From contig NZ_CP010523.2 in the NCBI RefSeq assembly GCF_000828055.2, positions 62,001-126,000 on the forward strand: a stretch of 64,000 nucleotides of DNA. Direction: 5' to 3'. The notes under the pieces are model-generated. The model saw nothing but the letters and a program-made list of their open reading frames with translations. It was not told the DNA's origin and did no database searches. The stretch is from Klebsiella variicola (lineage in GTDB: Bacteria > Pseudomonadota > Gammaproteobacteria > Enterobacterales > Enterobacteriaceae). Of the stretch, positions 25,887 to 36,139 are shown piece after piece (position 1 is the stretch's first letter; each line of letters begins with the position of its first letter). A program made the position numbers and the translations under genes.

Positions 25887-28205
25887 ATGAAAATCAGTGA
25901 TGGAAACTGGCTCATTCAACCAGGGCTCAACCTGATCCAACCCGTACAGGTTTACGAGGTGGAACAGCAGGGGAATGAAATGGTGGTCTATGCCGCGCCG
26001 CGCGATGTTCGCGAACGTGCCTGGCAGCTGGATACGCCATTGTTCACCCTGCGCTTTTTCTCGCCTCAGGAAGGGATAATCGGCGTGCGCATGGCGCACT
26101 TCCAGGGCGCGCTGGATAACGGCCCGCACTATCCGCTGAACGTGCAGAAAGACGTCCATGTCGAAATAGAAAATACGGCCGGGTTCGCCGAGCTGAAAAG
26201 CGGCAACCTCAGCGTGCGCGTCACTAAAGGTGAATTCTGGGCGCTGGATTTTCTGCGCGACGGCGTGCGCATCACCGGTAGCCAGTTGAAAAACAACGGC
26301 TACGTGCAGGATAGTAAGACCCAGCGCAACTACATGTTTGAGCGCCTCGACCTCGGCGTCGGCGAAACCGTCTACGGCCTCGGCGAGCGCTTTACCGCGC
26401 TGGTGCGCAACGGCCAGACGGTAGAAACCTGGAACGAAGACGGCGGTACCAGCACCGAGCAATCCTACAAAAATATCCCCTTCTATCTGACCAACCACGG
26501 CTACGGCGTGCTGGTCAACCATCCGCAGCGCGTCTCCTTCGAGGTGGGCTCGGAGAAGGTCTCTAAAGTCCAGTTCAGCGTTGAAGGCGAATACCTTGAG
26601 TACTTCGTGATCGACGGCCCGACGCCGAAAGCGGTGCTTAACCGCTATACGCAGTTCACCGGCCGCCCGGCGCTGCCGCCGGCATGGTCGTTCGGTCTGT
26701 GGCTGACGACCTCGTTCACCACCAACTATGACGAAGCGACGGTAAATAGCTTTATCGACGGCATGGCTGAGCGCCATCTGCCGCTGCACGTCTTCCACTT
26801 CGACTGCTTCTGGATGAAGGCCTTCCAGTGGTGCGATTTTGAATGGGATCCGCTAACTTTCCCGGACCCGGAAGGGATGATCAAACGCCTGAAGGCGAAA
26901 GGGCTGAAGGTCTGCGTGTGGATCAACCCGTACATCGGCCAGCGCTCGCCGGTGTTCAAGGAGCTGAAAGAGAAGGGCTACCTGCTGAAGCGCCCGGACG
27001 GTTCGCTGTGGCAGTGGGATAAGTGGCAGCCGGGGCTGGCGATTTATGACTTCACCAACCCGGAAGCCTGCCAGTGGTACGCCGACAAGTTAAAAGGCCT
27101 GGTGGCGATGGGGGTCGATTGCTTCAAGACCGACTTCGGCGAGCGTATCCCGACCGACGTCCAGTGGTTTGACGGTTCCGATCCGCAGAAAATGCACAAC
27201 CACTACGCATTCATCTATAACGAGCTGGTGTGGAAGGTGCTGAAAGAGACCGTCGGCGAGCAGGAGGCGGTGCTGTTCGCCCGCTCCGCCTCGGTGGGCG
27301 CGCAGCAGTTCCCGGTGCACTGGGGCGGCGACTGCTACGCCAACTACGAATCGATGGCGGAAAGCCTGCGCGGCGGGCTGTCGATCGGCATGTCCGGCTT
27401 CGGTTTCTGGAGTCACGATATCGGCGGTTTCGAAAACACCGCGCCGGCCCACGTCTACAAGCGCTGGTGCGCCTTCGGCCTGCTCTCCAGCCACAGCCGG
27501 CTGCACGGCAGCAAATCCTATCGGGTGCCATGGGCTTACGACGAAGAGTCCTGCGACGTGGTGCGCCACTTCACGCAGCTGAAATGCCGCATGATGCCGT
27601 ATCTCTATCGCCAGGCGGCGCTGGCCAACGAGTTCGGCACGCCGATGTTGCGTGCGATGATGCTCGAGTTTCAGGACGATCCGGCCTGCGACTATCTTGA
27701 CCGCCAGTATATGCTCGGTGATTCGGTCCTGGTGGCGCCGGTGTTCTCCGAAGCGGGCGAGGTGCAATTTTATCTGCCGGATGGGCGCTGGACGCACCTG
27801 TGGCATAACGATGAATTACCGGGTAGCCGCTGGCATAAGCAGCATCACGATGCGCTGAGCCTGCCGGTCTACGTTCGTGACAACACCCTGCTGGCGCTGG
27901 GCAACAATGACCAGAAACCCGATTATGCCTGGCATGAGGGCACCGCCTTCCAGCTGTTCCACCTCGAGGATGGACGCGAGGCACGTTGTGACGTTCCGGC
28001 GGCAGACGGCTCGACGATTTTCACCCTGAAGGCCAGGCGCCAGGGCAACACCATCGCCGTGAGCGGCGAAGGCGAGGCCCGCGGCTGGACGTTGTGCCTG
28101 CGCAATATCCCGCAGGTCGCGGGCGTGCAGGGCGGGACTCAGGCCGGCAGCGAATGGGGTATGGTAGTGAGCGCCGAGGGCAATACGCTGACGATTACCC
28201 TGTAA
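25887..28205 (+). CDS. yicI: Alpha-xylosidase YicI (GH31)
   Basis: A 772-residue cytoplasmic glycoside hydrolase, the same length as E. coli YicI. The GH31 signature [11 protein letters not shown] holds the catalytic nucleophile at Asp416. The acid/base Asp482 is in [11 protein letters not shown]. It releases xylose from alpha-xylosides such as isoprimeverose and also transglycosylates. It is the second gene of yicJI, with a GAGGAC-type ribosome binding site in the 12-bp gap. A strong terminator follows. Confidence 0.95.
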   Translation: MKISDGNWLIQPGLNLIQPVQVYEVEQQGNEMVVYAAPRDVRERAWQLDTPLFTLRFFSPQEGIIGVRMAHFQGALDNGPHYPLNVQKDVHVEIENTAGFAELKSGNLSVRVTKGEFWALDFLRDGVRITGSQLKNNGYVQDSKTQRNYMFERLDLGVGETVYGLGERFTALVRNGQTVETWNEDGGTSTEQSYKNIPFYLTNHGYGVLVNHPQRVSFEVGSEKVSKVQFSVEGEYLEYFVIDGPTPKAVLNRYTQFTGRPALPPAWSFGLWLTTSFTTNYDEATVNSFIDGMAERHLPLHVFHFDCFWMKAFQWCDFEWDPLTFPDPEGMIKRLKAKGLKVCVWINPYIGQRSPVFKELKEKGYLLKRPDGSLWQWDKWQPGLAIYDFTNPEACQWYADKLKGLVAMGVDCFKTDFGERIPTDVQWFDGSDPQKMHNHYAFIYNELVWKVLKETVGEQEAVLFARSASVGAQQFPVHWGGDCYANYESMAESLRGGLSIGMSGFGFWSHDIGGFENTAPAHVYKRWCAFGLLSSHSRLHGSKSYRVPWAYDEESCDVVRHFTQLKCRMMPYLYRQAALANEFGTPMLRAMMLEFQDDPACDYLDRQYMLGDSVLVAPVFSEAGEVQFYLPDGRWTHLWHNDELPGSRWHKQHHDALSLPVYVRDNTLLALGNNDQKPDYAWHEGTAFQLFHLEDGREARCDVPAADGSTIFTLKARRQGNTIAVSGEGEARGWTLCLRNIPQVAGVQGGTQAGSEWGMVVSAEGNTLTITL

Positions 28206-28225
28206 AACACCATCTTAACGGCTGC

Positions 28226-28257
28226 AACCCTCTCCGCCAGCGGCGAGGGTTTTTTTA
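28226..28257 (+). terminator. Rho-independent terminator of yicJI
   Basis: The hairpin ACCCTCTCCGCC...GGCGAGGGT is followed by seven T residues, 21 bp after the yicI stop. Confidence 0.9.
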
Positions 28258-28262
28258 TTTCA

Positions 28263-28276
28263 TTTTTGTACAAAAA
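28263..28276. promoter_or_regulatory. Candidate RpiR-family operator
   Basis: TTTTTGTACAAAAA is a perfect 14-bp palindrome 87 bp upstream of the RpiR-type gene. The half-site TTTTTGTA recurs upstream of the PTS gene (32392-32399), the likely target of the regulator. This is inferred from symmetry and sharing only. Confidence 0.4.
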
Positions 28277-28363
28277 GTAACGTTCATTTCATAGTGGTGA
28301 CTCAGGCCGCAGACGCTGTCGCCGAACGGTGTTAGCGTATTCTGCCGTTGAGAGGAGCCCGCC

Positions 28364-29086
28364 ATGGACTTAGAAAATATCTTTCGTGACGTGAAGCTAA
28401 GCAAAACGGAAATGACCGTGCTGCGCTTTATTCAGAACGACCCGGAGCAGTGTATCCGCCAGGGAGTCCGCGCTGTGGCCGAACAGTGCTACAGCAACCC
28501 CTCTTCGCTGGTCCGGCTGGCGAAGAAACTGAAGTTCAGCGGCTGGCTGGAGCTGGTCTATTTCATCAAGTTCAATATCACCATGCCGAAGCTCGATGTC
28601 ACCAACGATATCGACTACATGAGCGTTCAGCCGGAAGAAGCGCTGACGCCGCTGCTGGCAAGCCTTAAACAGCAGCGCATCCTGATCCACGGCAGCGGCT
28701 TTTCGCAGCTAATCGCCCAGTATATTTACAACAAGTTCCTCGTCACCGGCGTGAATGCCAGCCTGGCGCTGTGGCCCGATTATGAAATCCTCGAACAGAA
28801 AAACGCCGCCCGCTTCGACTCCATCTGGATCGTTTCTAAATCCGGGCGCAGCAGCTCGGCGCTTAACTGGGTGAAGGCCCTGGAGGGGAAGGAGATTAAT
28901 CTGGTCTGCTTTACCGGCGACTATCAAAGCCCGCTGGCGCAGGCTGCGGATACGGCGTTTATTATTCACGACCCGCAGAAGTTCGACGATGATATTTACT
29001 GGAGCAACCCGTTTTTCGGCTACTGCATCTTAGGCTTTGAGCGACTGTTGAAGATGTGGTTTACCAGCCTACGTAGTAATAGTTAG
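28364..29086 (+). CDS. MurR/RpiR-family transcriptional regulator
   Basis: A 240-residue regulator. Residues 1-75 carry the RpiR helix-turn-helix (GVRAVAEQCYSNPSSLVRLAKK). Residues 100-230 form a SIS phosphosugar-binding domain (ILIHGSGFSQLIAQY and WIVSKSGRSSSAL). It probably senses a sugar phosphate made by the PTS/GH4 cluster 0.3 kb downstream, which it faces in convergent orientation. It is followed by a tandem BIME array. In E. coli, GlvR of the glv cluster is a comparable regulator, so control of the PTS operon is likely. Confidence 0.88.
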   Translation: MDLENIFRDVKLSKTEMTVLRFIQNDPEQCIRQGVRAVAEQCYSNPSSLVRLAKKLKFSGWLELVYFIKFNITMPKLDVTNDIDYMSVQPEEALTPLLASLKQQRILIHGSGFSQLIAQYIYNKFLVTGVNASLALWPDYEILEQKNAARFDSIWIVSKSGRSSSALNWVKALEGKEINLVCFTGDYQSPLAQAADTAFIIHDPQKFDDDIYWSNPFFGYCILGFERLLKMWFTSLRSNS

Positions 29087-29423
29087 CCCCCGCTAAGCGC
29101 GACGCGAGCGGGGGGAGTTCCCGGATGGCGGCTGGCGCCTTATCCGGGCTACCGGGTGATGCGGCTATTTTGCCGGGAGGCGGCTTACGCCTGACCCGGC
29201 CTACATCAAACACAAACCGCTCCGTTCGTAGCCCCGCTAAGCGCGGTGCGGGCGGGGGGAGTTCCCGAATGGCGGCTGGCGCCTTATCCGGGCTACCGGG
29301 TGATGCGGCTATTTTGCCGGGAGGCGGCTTACGCCTGACCCGGCCTACATCAAATACAAACCGCTCCGTTCGTAGCCCCGCTAAGCGCAGCGCGAGCGGG
29401 GGGAATCCCATCGGCAATGCGGG
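29087..29423. repeat. Tandem BIME array, period 144 bp
   Basis: Two full and one partial copy of a 144-bp unit. Each contains REP palindromes, for example AGCCCCGCTAAGCGC...GCGAGCGGGG and TGGCGGCTGGCGCCTTATCCGGGCTA. The copies differ at only a few positions (for example CCGGATG versus CCGAATG, and CAAACAC versus CAAATAC). It lies between the convergent ends of the RpiR gene and the GH4 gene and holds no gene of its own. REP arrays of this kind stabilise mRNA 3' ends and bind gyrase. Confidence 0.85.
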
Positions 29424-30803
29424 TTACTGCCAGGCGGCGAATTGCTCATCGTCGAGATAGGCTTCGACCAGGGTTTTCGCCAGCGAATAGGAACCGATCA
29501 GCGGGTGCGCCATCAGCGCCCGCACCGCCAGCGATTTATCCTGCTGCAGGATTGCCGCCACCGCCAGCCGCTCATACTCCTTCACGCAGGAAATCAAATT
29601 CTTCTGCGCCGTCGGCACCTTCACCGGCGTCACCGGCTTGAGGCCATCCCGGCTCAGGTCGCAGCTGATCTCGATCACGTCGTCAGGGCGCAAAAAGTCG
29701 AGCGTGTCGTGATTCTGGATCGATACCACGATACGCTTGGTGGTGGTGCTGTTCACCGCTTCCAGGATATCCAGCGCCACCCCGGCATAGCCGCCGGTGT
29801 CCGGCTCTTCGATAAACTGGCGCAGCGTCAGCGGTTCGCGGGTGTGGAATTTTTCCTGCTGCGACTCATTCTGCATATAGCTGTTTTCCCGGCGCAGGTA
29901 ATGCTGCATCCAGATGGTGAAAGCGGCTTCCGGTTGCGTTCTGGCATCCACAGTGCGCAGCGCTTCGCGCATCTCCTGATTGATACGGGCGATCTGCTCT
30001 CCGCGCGTCTCGCCGGCTTCCTGAATCGCCTTCAGCGCCACCTCTCGATAGTAGTAATAATAGAGATATTCATTGAGGAGCTGATTATCGCAAAGCCGCA
30101 CCAGCTCCGGGGAGAAGTACTGCATCGCCGTCTTCTGGTACAGTTCCGGGCTGGCGATCAGCCGTTCGGTTACCTCTTCCCCGCGTACGGTGAAGTGGGT
30201 AAACCATGAGAAATGGTTCAGCCCATAGCATTCCACGCTGAGGTCGCGTTCTTCACAACCAAGGATCGCCGGCAGTTCACGAATCAGCTCGGAGGGAGCA
30301 TCGCAGATCCCATAGACCCGGCGCTTAAAACCGGACTTGACGATCGCTTCCGTCACCAGGCCTGACGGGTTGGTAAAGTTAAACAGAATGGCGTCTTCGG
30401 CGGCATGTTCTTCGATCAGCCGGCAATAGCGAAGGATCGCCGGGATCGAACGCATGGCCATCGCGAAACCGCCGGCGCCGGTGGTCTCCTGGCCGAGGGT
30501 GTTATGCTGTAGCGCAATGCGTTCGTCGCGAATGCGGCTTTCGTCACCGCCAACCCGTAGGGTGGTAATGATATAGTTGGCATCCTGCAGCGCCGTGACC
30601 GGGTCGGTAGTGGTACTAAACTGAATATCCGGGCGAATAGTATTAAATACATAGCGGGCAATTTCACCAAATACCGCCAGATTATCAGCAGAGTTATCGA
30701 GAAAAACCACTTCTGTTAAACCAATGCGGTGAGCGTTATAGGCCAGAGATTTCGCTAAAAATGCAGAGCGAACGCCGCCCCCGCCTAATACGGTTAATTT
30801 CAT
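29424..30803 (-). CDS. Family 4 glycoside hydrolase (6-phospho-glucosidase)
   Basis: A 459-residue NAD- and Mn-dependent hydrolase. The N-terminal dinucleotide-binding loop is VLGGGGVRSAF. The metal-binding Cys and His of GH4 enzymes appear in YGICDAPSE and YGLNHFSWFT. GNPSGLV-type substrate residues are seen as FTNPSGLVTEA. GH4 enzymes split phosphorylated disaccharides by an oxidation-elimination mechanism; whether this one acts on alpha- or beta-linked sugars cannot be decided from sequence. It follows the PTS gene by 12 bp in a two-gene operon. Its product (glucose plus glucose 6-phosphate, or similar) would enter glycolysis. Confidence 0.9.
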   Translation of the reverse strand: MKLTVLGGGGVRSAFLAKSLAYNAHRIGLTEVVFLDNSADNLAVFGEIARYVFNTIRPDIQFSTTTDPVTALQDANYIITTLRVGGDESRIRDERIALQHNTLGQETTGAGGFAMAMRSIPAILRYCRLIEEHAAEDAILFNFTNPSGLVTEAIVKSGFKRRVYGICDAPSELIRELPAILGCEERDLSVECYGLNHFSWFTHFTVRGEEVTERLIASPELYQKTAMQYFSPELVRLCDNQLLNEYLYYYYYREVALKAIQEAGETRGEQIARINQEMREALRTVDARTQPEAAFTIWMQHYLRRENSYMQNESQQEKFHTREPLTLRQFIEEPDTGGYAGVALDILEAVNSTTTKRIVVSIQNHDTLDFLRPDDVIEISCDLSRDGLKPVTPVKVPTAQKNLISCVKEYERLAVAAILQQDKSLAVRALMAHPLIGSYSLAKTLVEAYLDDEQFAAWQ

Positions 30804-30815
30804 ACAAACTCCTCA

Positions 30816-32375
30816 TTAATTTTCTGCTAACCAGTTATCAACCCGGGAACGTACCTGTCCCACTTTGACGCCATAAATAACCTGAACTTCATTACGATTT
30901 CGTACGACGCCGTTGGCGCCGGTATTTTTTAATTGCGCGTCATCAACCCGCGCCATATCGCGCACGGCCACGCGCAGACGAGTAAAACAATTATCGACGG
31001 AGAGAATATTCTCCTTGCCCCCGAGGCCGCGGATAATGTCATCGGTGACCGACTGCGGTTGCGCGACTTTCAGGCGGTACTCTGCTTTGCTGTAAAGCTT
31101 CACGTTCTCGTCATCTTCCCGGCCCGGCGTTTTCAGATTCAGCTTCACCACCAGGGTGCGGAAAATCACGTAGTAGACGGCGAACTGGCCGATACCAATA
31201 AGGACATAGCCCGGCCAGCGCGTTAAGGAGACCGGCAGCGGCAGGTTATAGATCAGAAACTCGATCAGGCCCGATGCTCCCCAGGGACGTACGGTGAAAA
31301 TGTCGCAAATGGCTTGCGAGGCGGCGGTTAACGTCGCGTGGATCACCCACAGCAGCGGCGAGACAAACAAGAAGGTGAACTCGATCGGTTCGGTGATACC
31401 GGTCAGCATCGAGGTGATGATCGCTGGCAGCAGAATCGCCTTCGCCATCACTTTCTTCTCCGGTTTCGCGGTGTGGTAGAACGCCAGCGAGGCGCCTGCC
31501 AGGCCAAAGATAGTGGTCATCCCTTGCTGCGAAAAACGTAATGCGTCGTTCATGACCGGCGTCAGGTCGGGGTGGCGCATATAGGCGAGGAAAATGGCCT
31601 GGGTCCCGGAGACCACCTGACCGTCCACGTGCAGGGTGCCGCCAATCTGGGTGAGCTGGAAGGGGGACCAGACGAAATGGTGCAGGCCGGTGGGGATAAG
31701 GAATTTTTCAAAGAAACCATAGACGAAGACCCCGGCGACCCCGGCATTTTTCATAAAACCGGTGAGGGCGGAGATGCCGTGGGTCATAAAGGGCCAAATC
31801 CAGGTAAAGGCGATGGCGTAGAAGATAACCACCGGCGTCATCGCCACCAGCGTCAGCTTGGCGCCGCCGTACATCGACAGCGCGCCAGGCAGCTCAATGG
31901 CAGAGACTTTATTGTGCACCCACGCAATCGTGCAGCCGAGAATAATGCCCAGGAAAACGCCCATATCCACCACCACAAAGCCCAGCAGCTGGGTTTGCCC
32001 GGTGCCATAATATTCACCGTTAATTTTTTCGGCGAGTCCGTGGGTGTGTTCCAGCCAGGAGTGGTTGGCGCCAAGAAACATAATGAAGCACATCACTGCA
32101 ACCAGCGCGACTTCGGTTTTTTTATCCTTTGCCAGGCCATAGCTAATGCCGACGCAAAATAATAAGCCGAGGTTGCCAAATAAAGGCCAAAAGGTGTCGC
32201 CGAGCATTTGCCCAAGCTGATGTAAGAAACTGGTTTCAGCAATTAATGTCGGATTAGTTAATACTGAACTGAGGGCCAGAATTAAGCCAATGACCGGCAA
32301 GAACAATACGGCGCCGATCATGGCCCGGGAGAATTTTTGCATATTCTCCAGAATACGCTGACGTATTTCAGGCAT
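30816..32375 (-). CDS. PTS sugar permease, EIICB of the glucose/maltose (GlvC/MalX) type
   Basis: A 519-residue inner-membrane permease. The EIIC domain (residues 1-400) has about ten helices and the family segments FFEKFLIPTGLHHFVW and GITEPIEFTFLFVSP. The EIIB domain at the C-terminus has its phosphorylated Cys463 in VDNCFTRLRV. There is no EIIA domain, so it should use EIIA-Glc (Crr), as GlvC, MalX and AglA do. It brings in a glucoside as the 6-phosphate, which the GH4 enzyme encoded downstream then cleaves. A TAGGTACAG direct repeat upstream (32398-32406 and 32482-32490) and a half-site shared with the RpiR-gene palindrome may be control sites. Confidence 0.9.
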   Translation of the reverse strand: MPEIRQRILENMQKFSRAMIGAVLFLPVIGLILALSSVLTNPTLIAETSFLHQLGQMLGDTFWPLFGNLGLLFCVGISYGLAKDKKTEVALVAVMCFIMFLGANHSWLEHTHGLAEKINGEYYGTGQTQLLGFVVVDMGVFLGIILGCTIAWVHNKVSAIELPGALSMYGGAKLTLVAMTPVVIFYAIAFTWIWPFMTHGISALTGFMKNAGVAGVFVYGFFEKFLIPTGLHHFVWSPFQLTQIGGTLHVDGQVVSGTQAIFLAYMRHPDLTPVMNDALRFSQQGMTTIFGLAGASLAFYHTAKPEKKVMAKAILLPAIITSMLTGITEPIEFTFLFVSPLLWVIHATLTAASQAICDIFTVRPWGASGLIEFLIYNLPLPVSLTRWPGYVLIGIGQFAVYYVIFRTLVVKLNLKTPGREDDENVKLYSKAEYRLKVAQPQSVTDDIIRGLGGKENILSVDNCFTRLRVAVRDMARVDDAQLKNTGANGVVRNRNEVQVIYGVKVGQVRSRVDNWLAEN

Positions 32376-32526
32376 GATTGATCCTTTTATATTTTTGTAG
32401 GTACAGGGAGCGGTTTTTTATCGACTTCCAGTAATTTGGTTATAGCAATTCTGATATTTGAAAGGAACCTGTTGCGCTAAATAGGTACAGATAGCCGCGT
32501 ATTGCACACAGGTTTCAGGACTCGCA

Positions 32527-32622
32527 CCCTAACCCCCTCCCTGAAAGGGAGAGGGAGTGGCCAGAGCGGAGTTTGCCGGAAAGCATGCCCTCTCACCGTG
32601 GGGAGAGGGCCAGATAAGGGGG
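32527..32622. repeat. Palindromic intergenic repeat (CCCTCTC type)
   Basis: Two hairpins lie between the PTS gene and yicH: CCCTCCCTGAAAGGGAGAGGG and CCCTCTCACCGTGGGGAGAGGG, joined by a GC-rich linker. It resembles a class of enterobacterial interspersed palindromes seen between genes. It may act as a terminator or mRNA stabiliser for the flanking units. Confidence 0.6.
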
Positions 32623-32625
32623 GTT

Positions 32626-34323
32626 TTACTGCGGCGCGGCGGGGGCGGGGCTGACCTCGCCGTTGCGCATGATTTGCGCCACCTGCTGTTTCTCCATATT
32701 CACGGCGCTGAGCTGCCCGTTGACCGTCGGCTTGAGCGGGGCATCGGCCTGCACGCTGCCGCTGGCGGTCAGCTGGAGATTGCCATCCCCGCTTATCGGT
32801 AGCAACGGCCAGCCCCAGGCCTGCAGAATATTCAGCGGCACGCCGCGGCCGGTAAAGCTCAGATTGACCTGGCGCTGCGGCAGCTGGGATACCGCGGCAG
32901 TGGCCTGCAGAATGCCGCGCTCGGTGAAGGCGCTAAGCTCAGTGATATTGACCGTCGACGCTGTCGCGCTCAGCTTGAGTGACGGGCGGCGCACGTCGAT
33001 CCGGTTAAAAGTCGCCGCCGCGGCGTTCAGCGTCGCGCTGCCGTTCCATACTCCCCAGTTGCCGTTTTTCACCAGCTGTAGCTCGCCGCCATAGCCATCG
33101 AGGGCGGTAATTTGCCACGGGAAGGCAGGATCCACATCGATGATCAGGTTACGGCTGGCGCTGAATTTTTTCAGCGTCAGGCTTTGCAGCCAGGCTGGCA
33201 TCGGCGCCATCCACAGCTGTTTCCAGTTCGCCGGCAGCGTGTACTCCAGTCCGGCGAAGGCGGTGTCGTCGAGCACCAGCGCGTTACCAGCGCGCAGCCA
33301 GTTGCCGGAGGTGCGCACCATGCCGCCCTCCCAGCGCGAGGAGAACTGGCGCAGCGCAATGCCCTGGGGAGAGAATTCAGCATTCAGAATCGGGTCGAAG
33401 AAGTGCAGCGAGCCGTAGATAAATTCGCTGGCGTTCATCGACAGCGTGCCGTCCTGGCTCTGCCAGCCGCCGTGGCTGAGCGTCAGGTTGCGCAGGCTCA
33501 GGTCGAGGTCGGTTACCGCCCAGTCCGGCCCCTGCAGGCGGGCGTCGGTGATATCCAGGCGGCCAATCTGCAGAGAGGGGACCGTGGTTAACGGCGCGAA
33601 AAACTCGGCCAGCGAGGCGGGGCTCTGCAGTCGAATCTCATTGAGCTGGAGGTTATCCACCAGCCAGCTGCCGTCGGCGCTGCGTTTCGCATTGCCGGTT
33701 AAGGTGCCGCGGGCGACATCGGCGCCGAGGGTGGAGAGGGTCACTTCACCCTGATCAATCCTGCCCTGAATCAGAACGTTGCTGGCTTCGACGCCATTGA
33801 GCGTCATCGAGCCCGCGCTCATCTGGATCTGCGCCGTTTTCCCCAGCACATTGCCCGCTTCCGGCGTCCATGGACTGACGCCGCCGGTGACGCGCTGCGC
33901 GCTGAGCGCCCAGCCGGTTTCCGGGCTGTTGAAAGCCATGTTGCGCAACATCAGCCGGTCGGCAGCGAACGGCAGGTCTGCAGAGTGGGGTGACAGATTC
34001 AGAGTGCCGTCGTTAAGGACTATCTCATCCGCATGCAGCGGATCGCTAAACTGGCGGGTGCTGAAGCCAATATCGACCGTTTTTGCCACCAGGGTGGCCG
34101 GCTTGCCTTCCCGGCCAAAGGTGACGTTTTGCAACTGCACATGAAGAGGGGAGGAGAAATCGTGTTCCATCGCATCGAAGGAGACCTGCCAGCCGGTGCC
34201 ATTGCTGAGCCAGGCGCTGGCCTGGCGGGCGCCCCAGTGGGTTTGCAGCAGGAACCACGCGCCAACAATGACGAGCAGCAGAGCGACTAGCAGCCAGAGA
34301 ATCAGCTTTCCAAGAAATTTCAT
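32626..34323 (-). CDS. yicH: AsmA-family protein YicH
   Basis: A 565-residue protein with one N-terminal membrane helix (FLGKLILWLLVALLLVIVGA) and a long periplasmic beta-rich region of the AsmA/TamB type, matching E. coli YicH. AsmA-like proteins are thought to move phospholipids between membranes. The start at 34323 (MKFLGKL) corresponds to the E. coli start; the frame extends 8 codons upstream. It lies alone, with the xanP 3' end 140 bp upstream on the same strand. Confidence 0.9.
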   Translation of the reverse strand: MKFLGKLILWLLVALLLVIVGAWFLLQTHWGARQASAWLSNGTGWQVSFDAMEHDFSSPLHVQLQNVTFGREGKPATLVAKTVDIGFSTRQFSDPLHADEIVLNDGTLNLSPHSADLPFAADRLMLRNMAFNSPETGWALSAQRVTGGVSPWTPEAGNVLGKTAQIQMSAGSMTLNGVEASNVLIQGRIDQGEVTLSTLGADVARGTLTGNAKRSADGSWLVDNLQLNEIRLQSPASLAEFFAPLTTVPSLQIGRLDITDARLQGPDWAVTDLDLSLRNLTLSHGGWQSQDGTLSMNASEFIYGSLHFFDPILNAEFSPQGIALRQFSSRWEGGMVRTSGNWLRAGNALVLDDTAFAGLEYTLPANWKQLWMAPMPAWLQSLTLKKFSASRNLIIDVDPAFPWQITALDGYGGELQLVKNGNWGVWNGSATLNAAAATFNRIDVRRPSLKLSATASTVNITELSAFTERGILQATAAVSQLPQRQVNLSFTGRGVPLNILQAWGWPLLPISGDGNLQLTASGSVQADAPLKPTVNGQLSAVNMEKQQVAQIMRNGEVSPAPAAPQ

Positions 34324-34463
34324 GGTCTTCCATTCTGTGAGATGCACATCACCGTGTTATGCCCGATTTAGGCGCACTTCTCAAGGCGGGCGTGGTTTAT
34401 TTCCGTGATGAGGCAGGTCGTGGAAAGCGTCCCGGCCAATGGCGCGACCGGGAGCGCGTCAGA

Positions 34464-35855
34464 TCAGGCTTTTTCTGGCGGGAAAATTAAATTCAGAACA
34501 ATCGCTGTGATACCACCGGCGGCAATTCCCGAAGAGAGCAGGTTTTTCAGCCAGTCTGGGGCGAACTGCAGGATTAACGGCTGCTGCGACACGCCGAGGC
34601 CCACTGCCAGCGACAGGGCGATAATCAGGATCGCCCGACGGTTCAGCGGCTCACGGGAGACGATGCGCACGCCGGACGCGGCAATGGTGCCGAACATCAC
34701 CAGCGTGGCGCCGCCGAGCACCGGCTCAGGGATGTGCTGCACGAAGCCGCTCACCGCCGGGAACAGACCGAGGACGATCAGCATCAGGGCGACCACGAAA
34801 CCGACGTAGCGGCTGGCAACGCCGGTCAGCTGGATCACGCCGTTGTTCTGGCCGAAGCAGGAGTTCGGGAAAGTGTTGAAGACCGCGGAAACAAAGGAGT
34901 TCAGGCCGTTAGCCAGCACGCCGCCTTTCAGGCGCTTCATATACAGCGGACCGGAAACCGGCTGTTCGGAGACGTCCGAGGTGGCGGTGATATCGCCGAT
35001 GGTTTCCAGAGAGGTGATCATAAACACCAGCATCAGCGGCAGCAGCAGGCTCCAGTCGATGCCGAGACCATAGTAGAGCGGCGTTGGCACGGTGATGAGG
35101 CTGCTGTTGGTCGGGGCGGTATTGGCTGGCAGCATATCGAGGAACCATGCCGCCAGATAGCCCGCCGCCATGGCAATCACCAGCGAAGCAATGCGCAAAT
35201 AGGGATTACGCTGGCGGTTGAGAATAATGATCAGCGCCAGCACGATGCCCGCCAACAGCAGGTTCTTCGGCGCGCCGAAGGTGTGGTCGGCCATCGCCGC
35301 GTAGCCGCCGCCGATGGAAGTCAGTCCGACCTGAATCAGCGACAGGCCGATAATCATCACCACCACGCCGGAGACCAGCGGGGTAATGATGCGGCGCGCC
35401 AGGTGCAGGACGCGGGAGAGCACCATTTCCGTGCAGCTGGCCAGCATCAGGGTGCCGAACAGGGCGGCCATCATGGTGGGGACGTCGGCGCCGCCGGTTT
35501 TCAATGCGGTACCGCCCATGATCAGCGGGGCGACAAAGTTAAAGCTGGTGCCCTGGATGGAGAGCAATCCGGAGCCGACCGGGCCCCAGGCTTTGATCTG
35601 AATAATAGAGGCGACACCGGAAGCGAACAGCGACATGCTGATGATATGTTGGGTATCTTGCGCCGGGAGACCGAGAGCCTGGCAGATTAACAGCGCTGGA
35701 GTGATCACCGCGACAAACATCGCCAGCAGGTGCTGGAAGGCGGCGAACAGGGTTTGCGGTAGCGGTGGGCGATCTTCGAGGCGGTAGATTAATTCGCTAG
35801 CTGATTTATGCGCAACCGGTTGCGCATTTTCTGACTCTGCGGTGTTAACGGACAT
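34464..35855 (-). CDS. xanP: Xanthine permease XanP
   Basis: A 463-residue nucleobase-ascorbate transporter, the same length as E. coli XanP (YicE) and nearly identical in the core. The NAT signature [15 protein letters not shown] and the substrate-contact segment [13 protein letters not shown] are present. It imports xanthine with protons across the inner membrane. The start at 35855 is the ATG within TTGTGATGTCC; a TTG 15 bases upstream gives a longer frame. A PurR-type operator lies 55 bp upstream. It is divergent from gltS. Confidence 0.95.
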   Translation of the reverse strand: MSVNTAESENAQPVAHKSASELIYRLEDRPPLPQTLFAAFQHLLAMFVAVITPALLICQALGLPAQDTQHIISMSLFASGVASIIQIKAWGPVGSGLLSIQGTSFNFVAPLIMGGTALKTGGADVPTMMAALFGTLMLASCTEMVLSRVLHLARRIITPLVSGVVVMIIGLSLIQVGLTSIGGGYAAMADHTFGAPKNLLLAGIVLALIIILNRQRNPYLRIASLVIAMAAGYLAAWFLDMLPANTAPTNSSLITVPTPLYYGLGIDWSLLLPLMLVFMITSLETIGDITATSDVSEQPVSGPLYMKRLKGGVLANGLNSFVSAVFNTFPNSCFGQNNGVIQLTGVASRYVGFVVALMLIVLGLFPAVSGFVQHIPEPVLGGATLVMFGTIAASGVRIVSREPLNRRAILIIALSLAVGLGVSQQPLILQFAPDWLKNLLSSGIAAGGITAIVLNLIFPPEKA

Positions 35856-35909
35856 CACAAGCAATCCCAAGGTGGCAAAGCGGGAATTTTATCGGACTGT
35901 AGACCAAAA

Positions 35910-35921
35910 GCAAACGTTTGC
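35910..35921. promoter_or_regulatory. PurR-type operator
   Basis: GCAAACGTTTGC is the palindromic core of the PurR box (consensus ACGCAAACGTTTGCGT). It lies in the xanP-gltS gap, 55-66 bp upstream of the xanP start, so purine repression of xanthine uptake is likely. Confidence 0.6.
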
Positions 35922-36139
35922 CAGCATTTGGTCATAAAAATTTATGCCGTGAATATGCACAACGAGGTTATTAACATTTTGTATGCTAAATCGCATCATT
36001 AAGGATACAAAATATCTTTTTCTGTCATTTTTTCCGCCGTTCTGCGTAAAATCCCCTTCTGACTCCTCATGATGAGAAGCTAAAGACACCAGGAATTACG
36101 TCGCGTGTGAATGGATCATGCGCCCATAAGGAGCTTTTT

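Noticed and set aside
29087-29400. The 144-bp tandem repeats considered as a CRISPR array
   Set aside because: Units are long, contiguous and near-identical, with REP palindromes and no spacers or cas genes. No CRISPR array is seen anywhere in the window.
34734-35690. Long open frame antisense to xanP
   Set aside because: It has unusual composition (Gln, Arg, His, Ala rich) and mirrors a conserved gene with proven family identity. Such frames arise from GC-rich third positions on the opposite strand.
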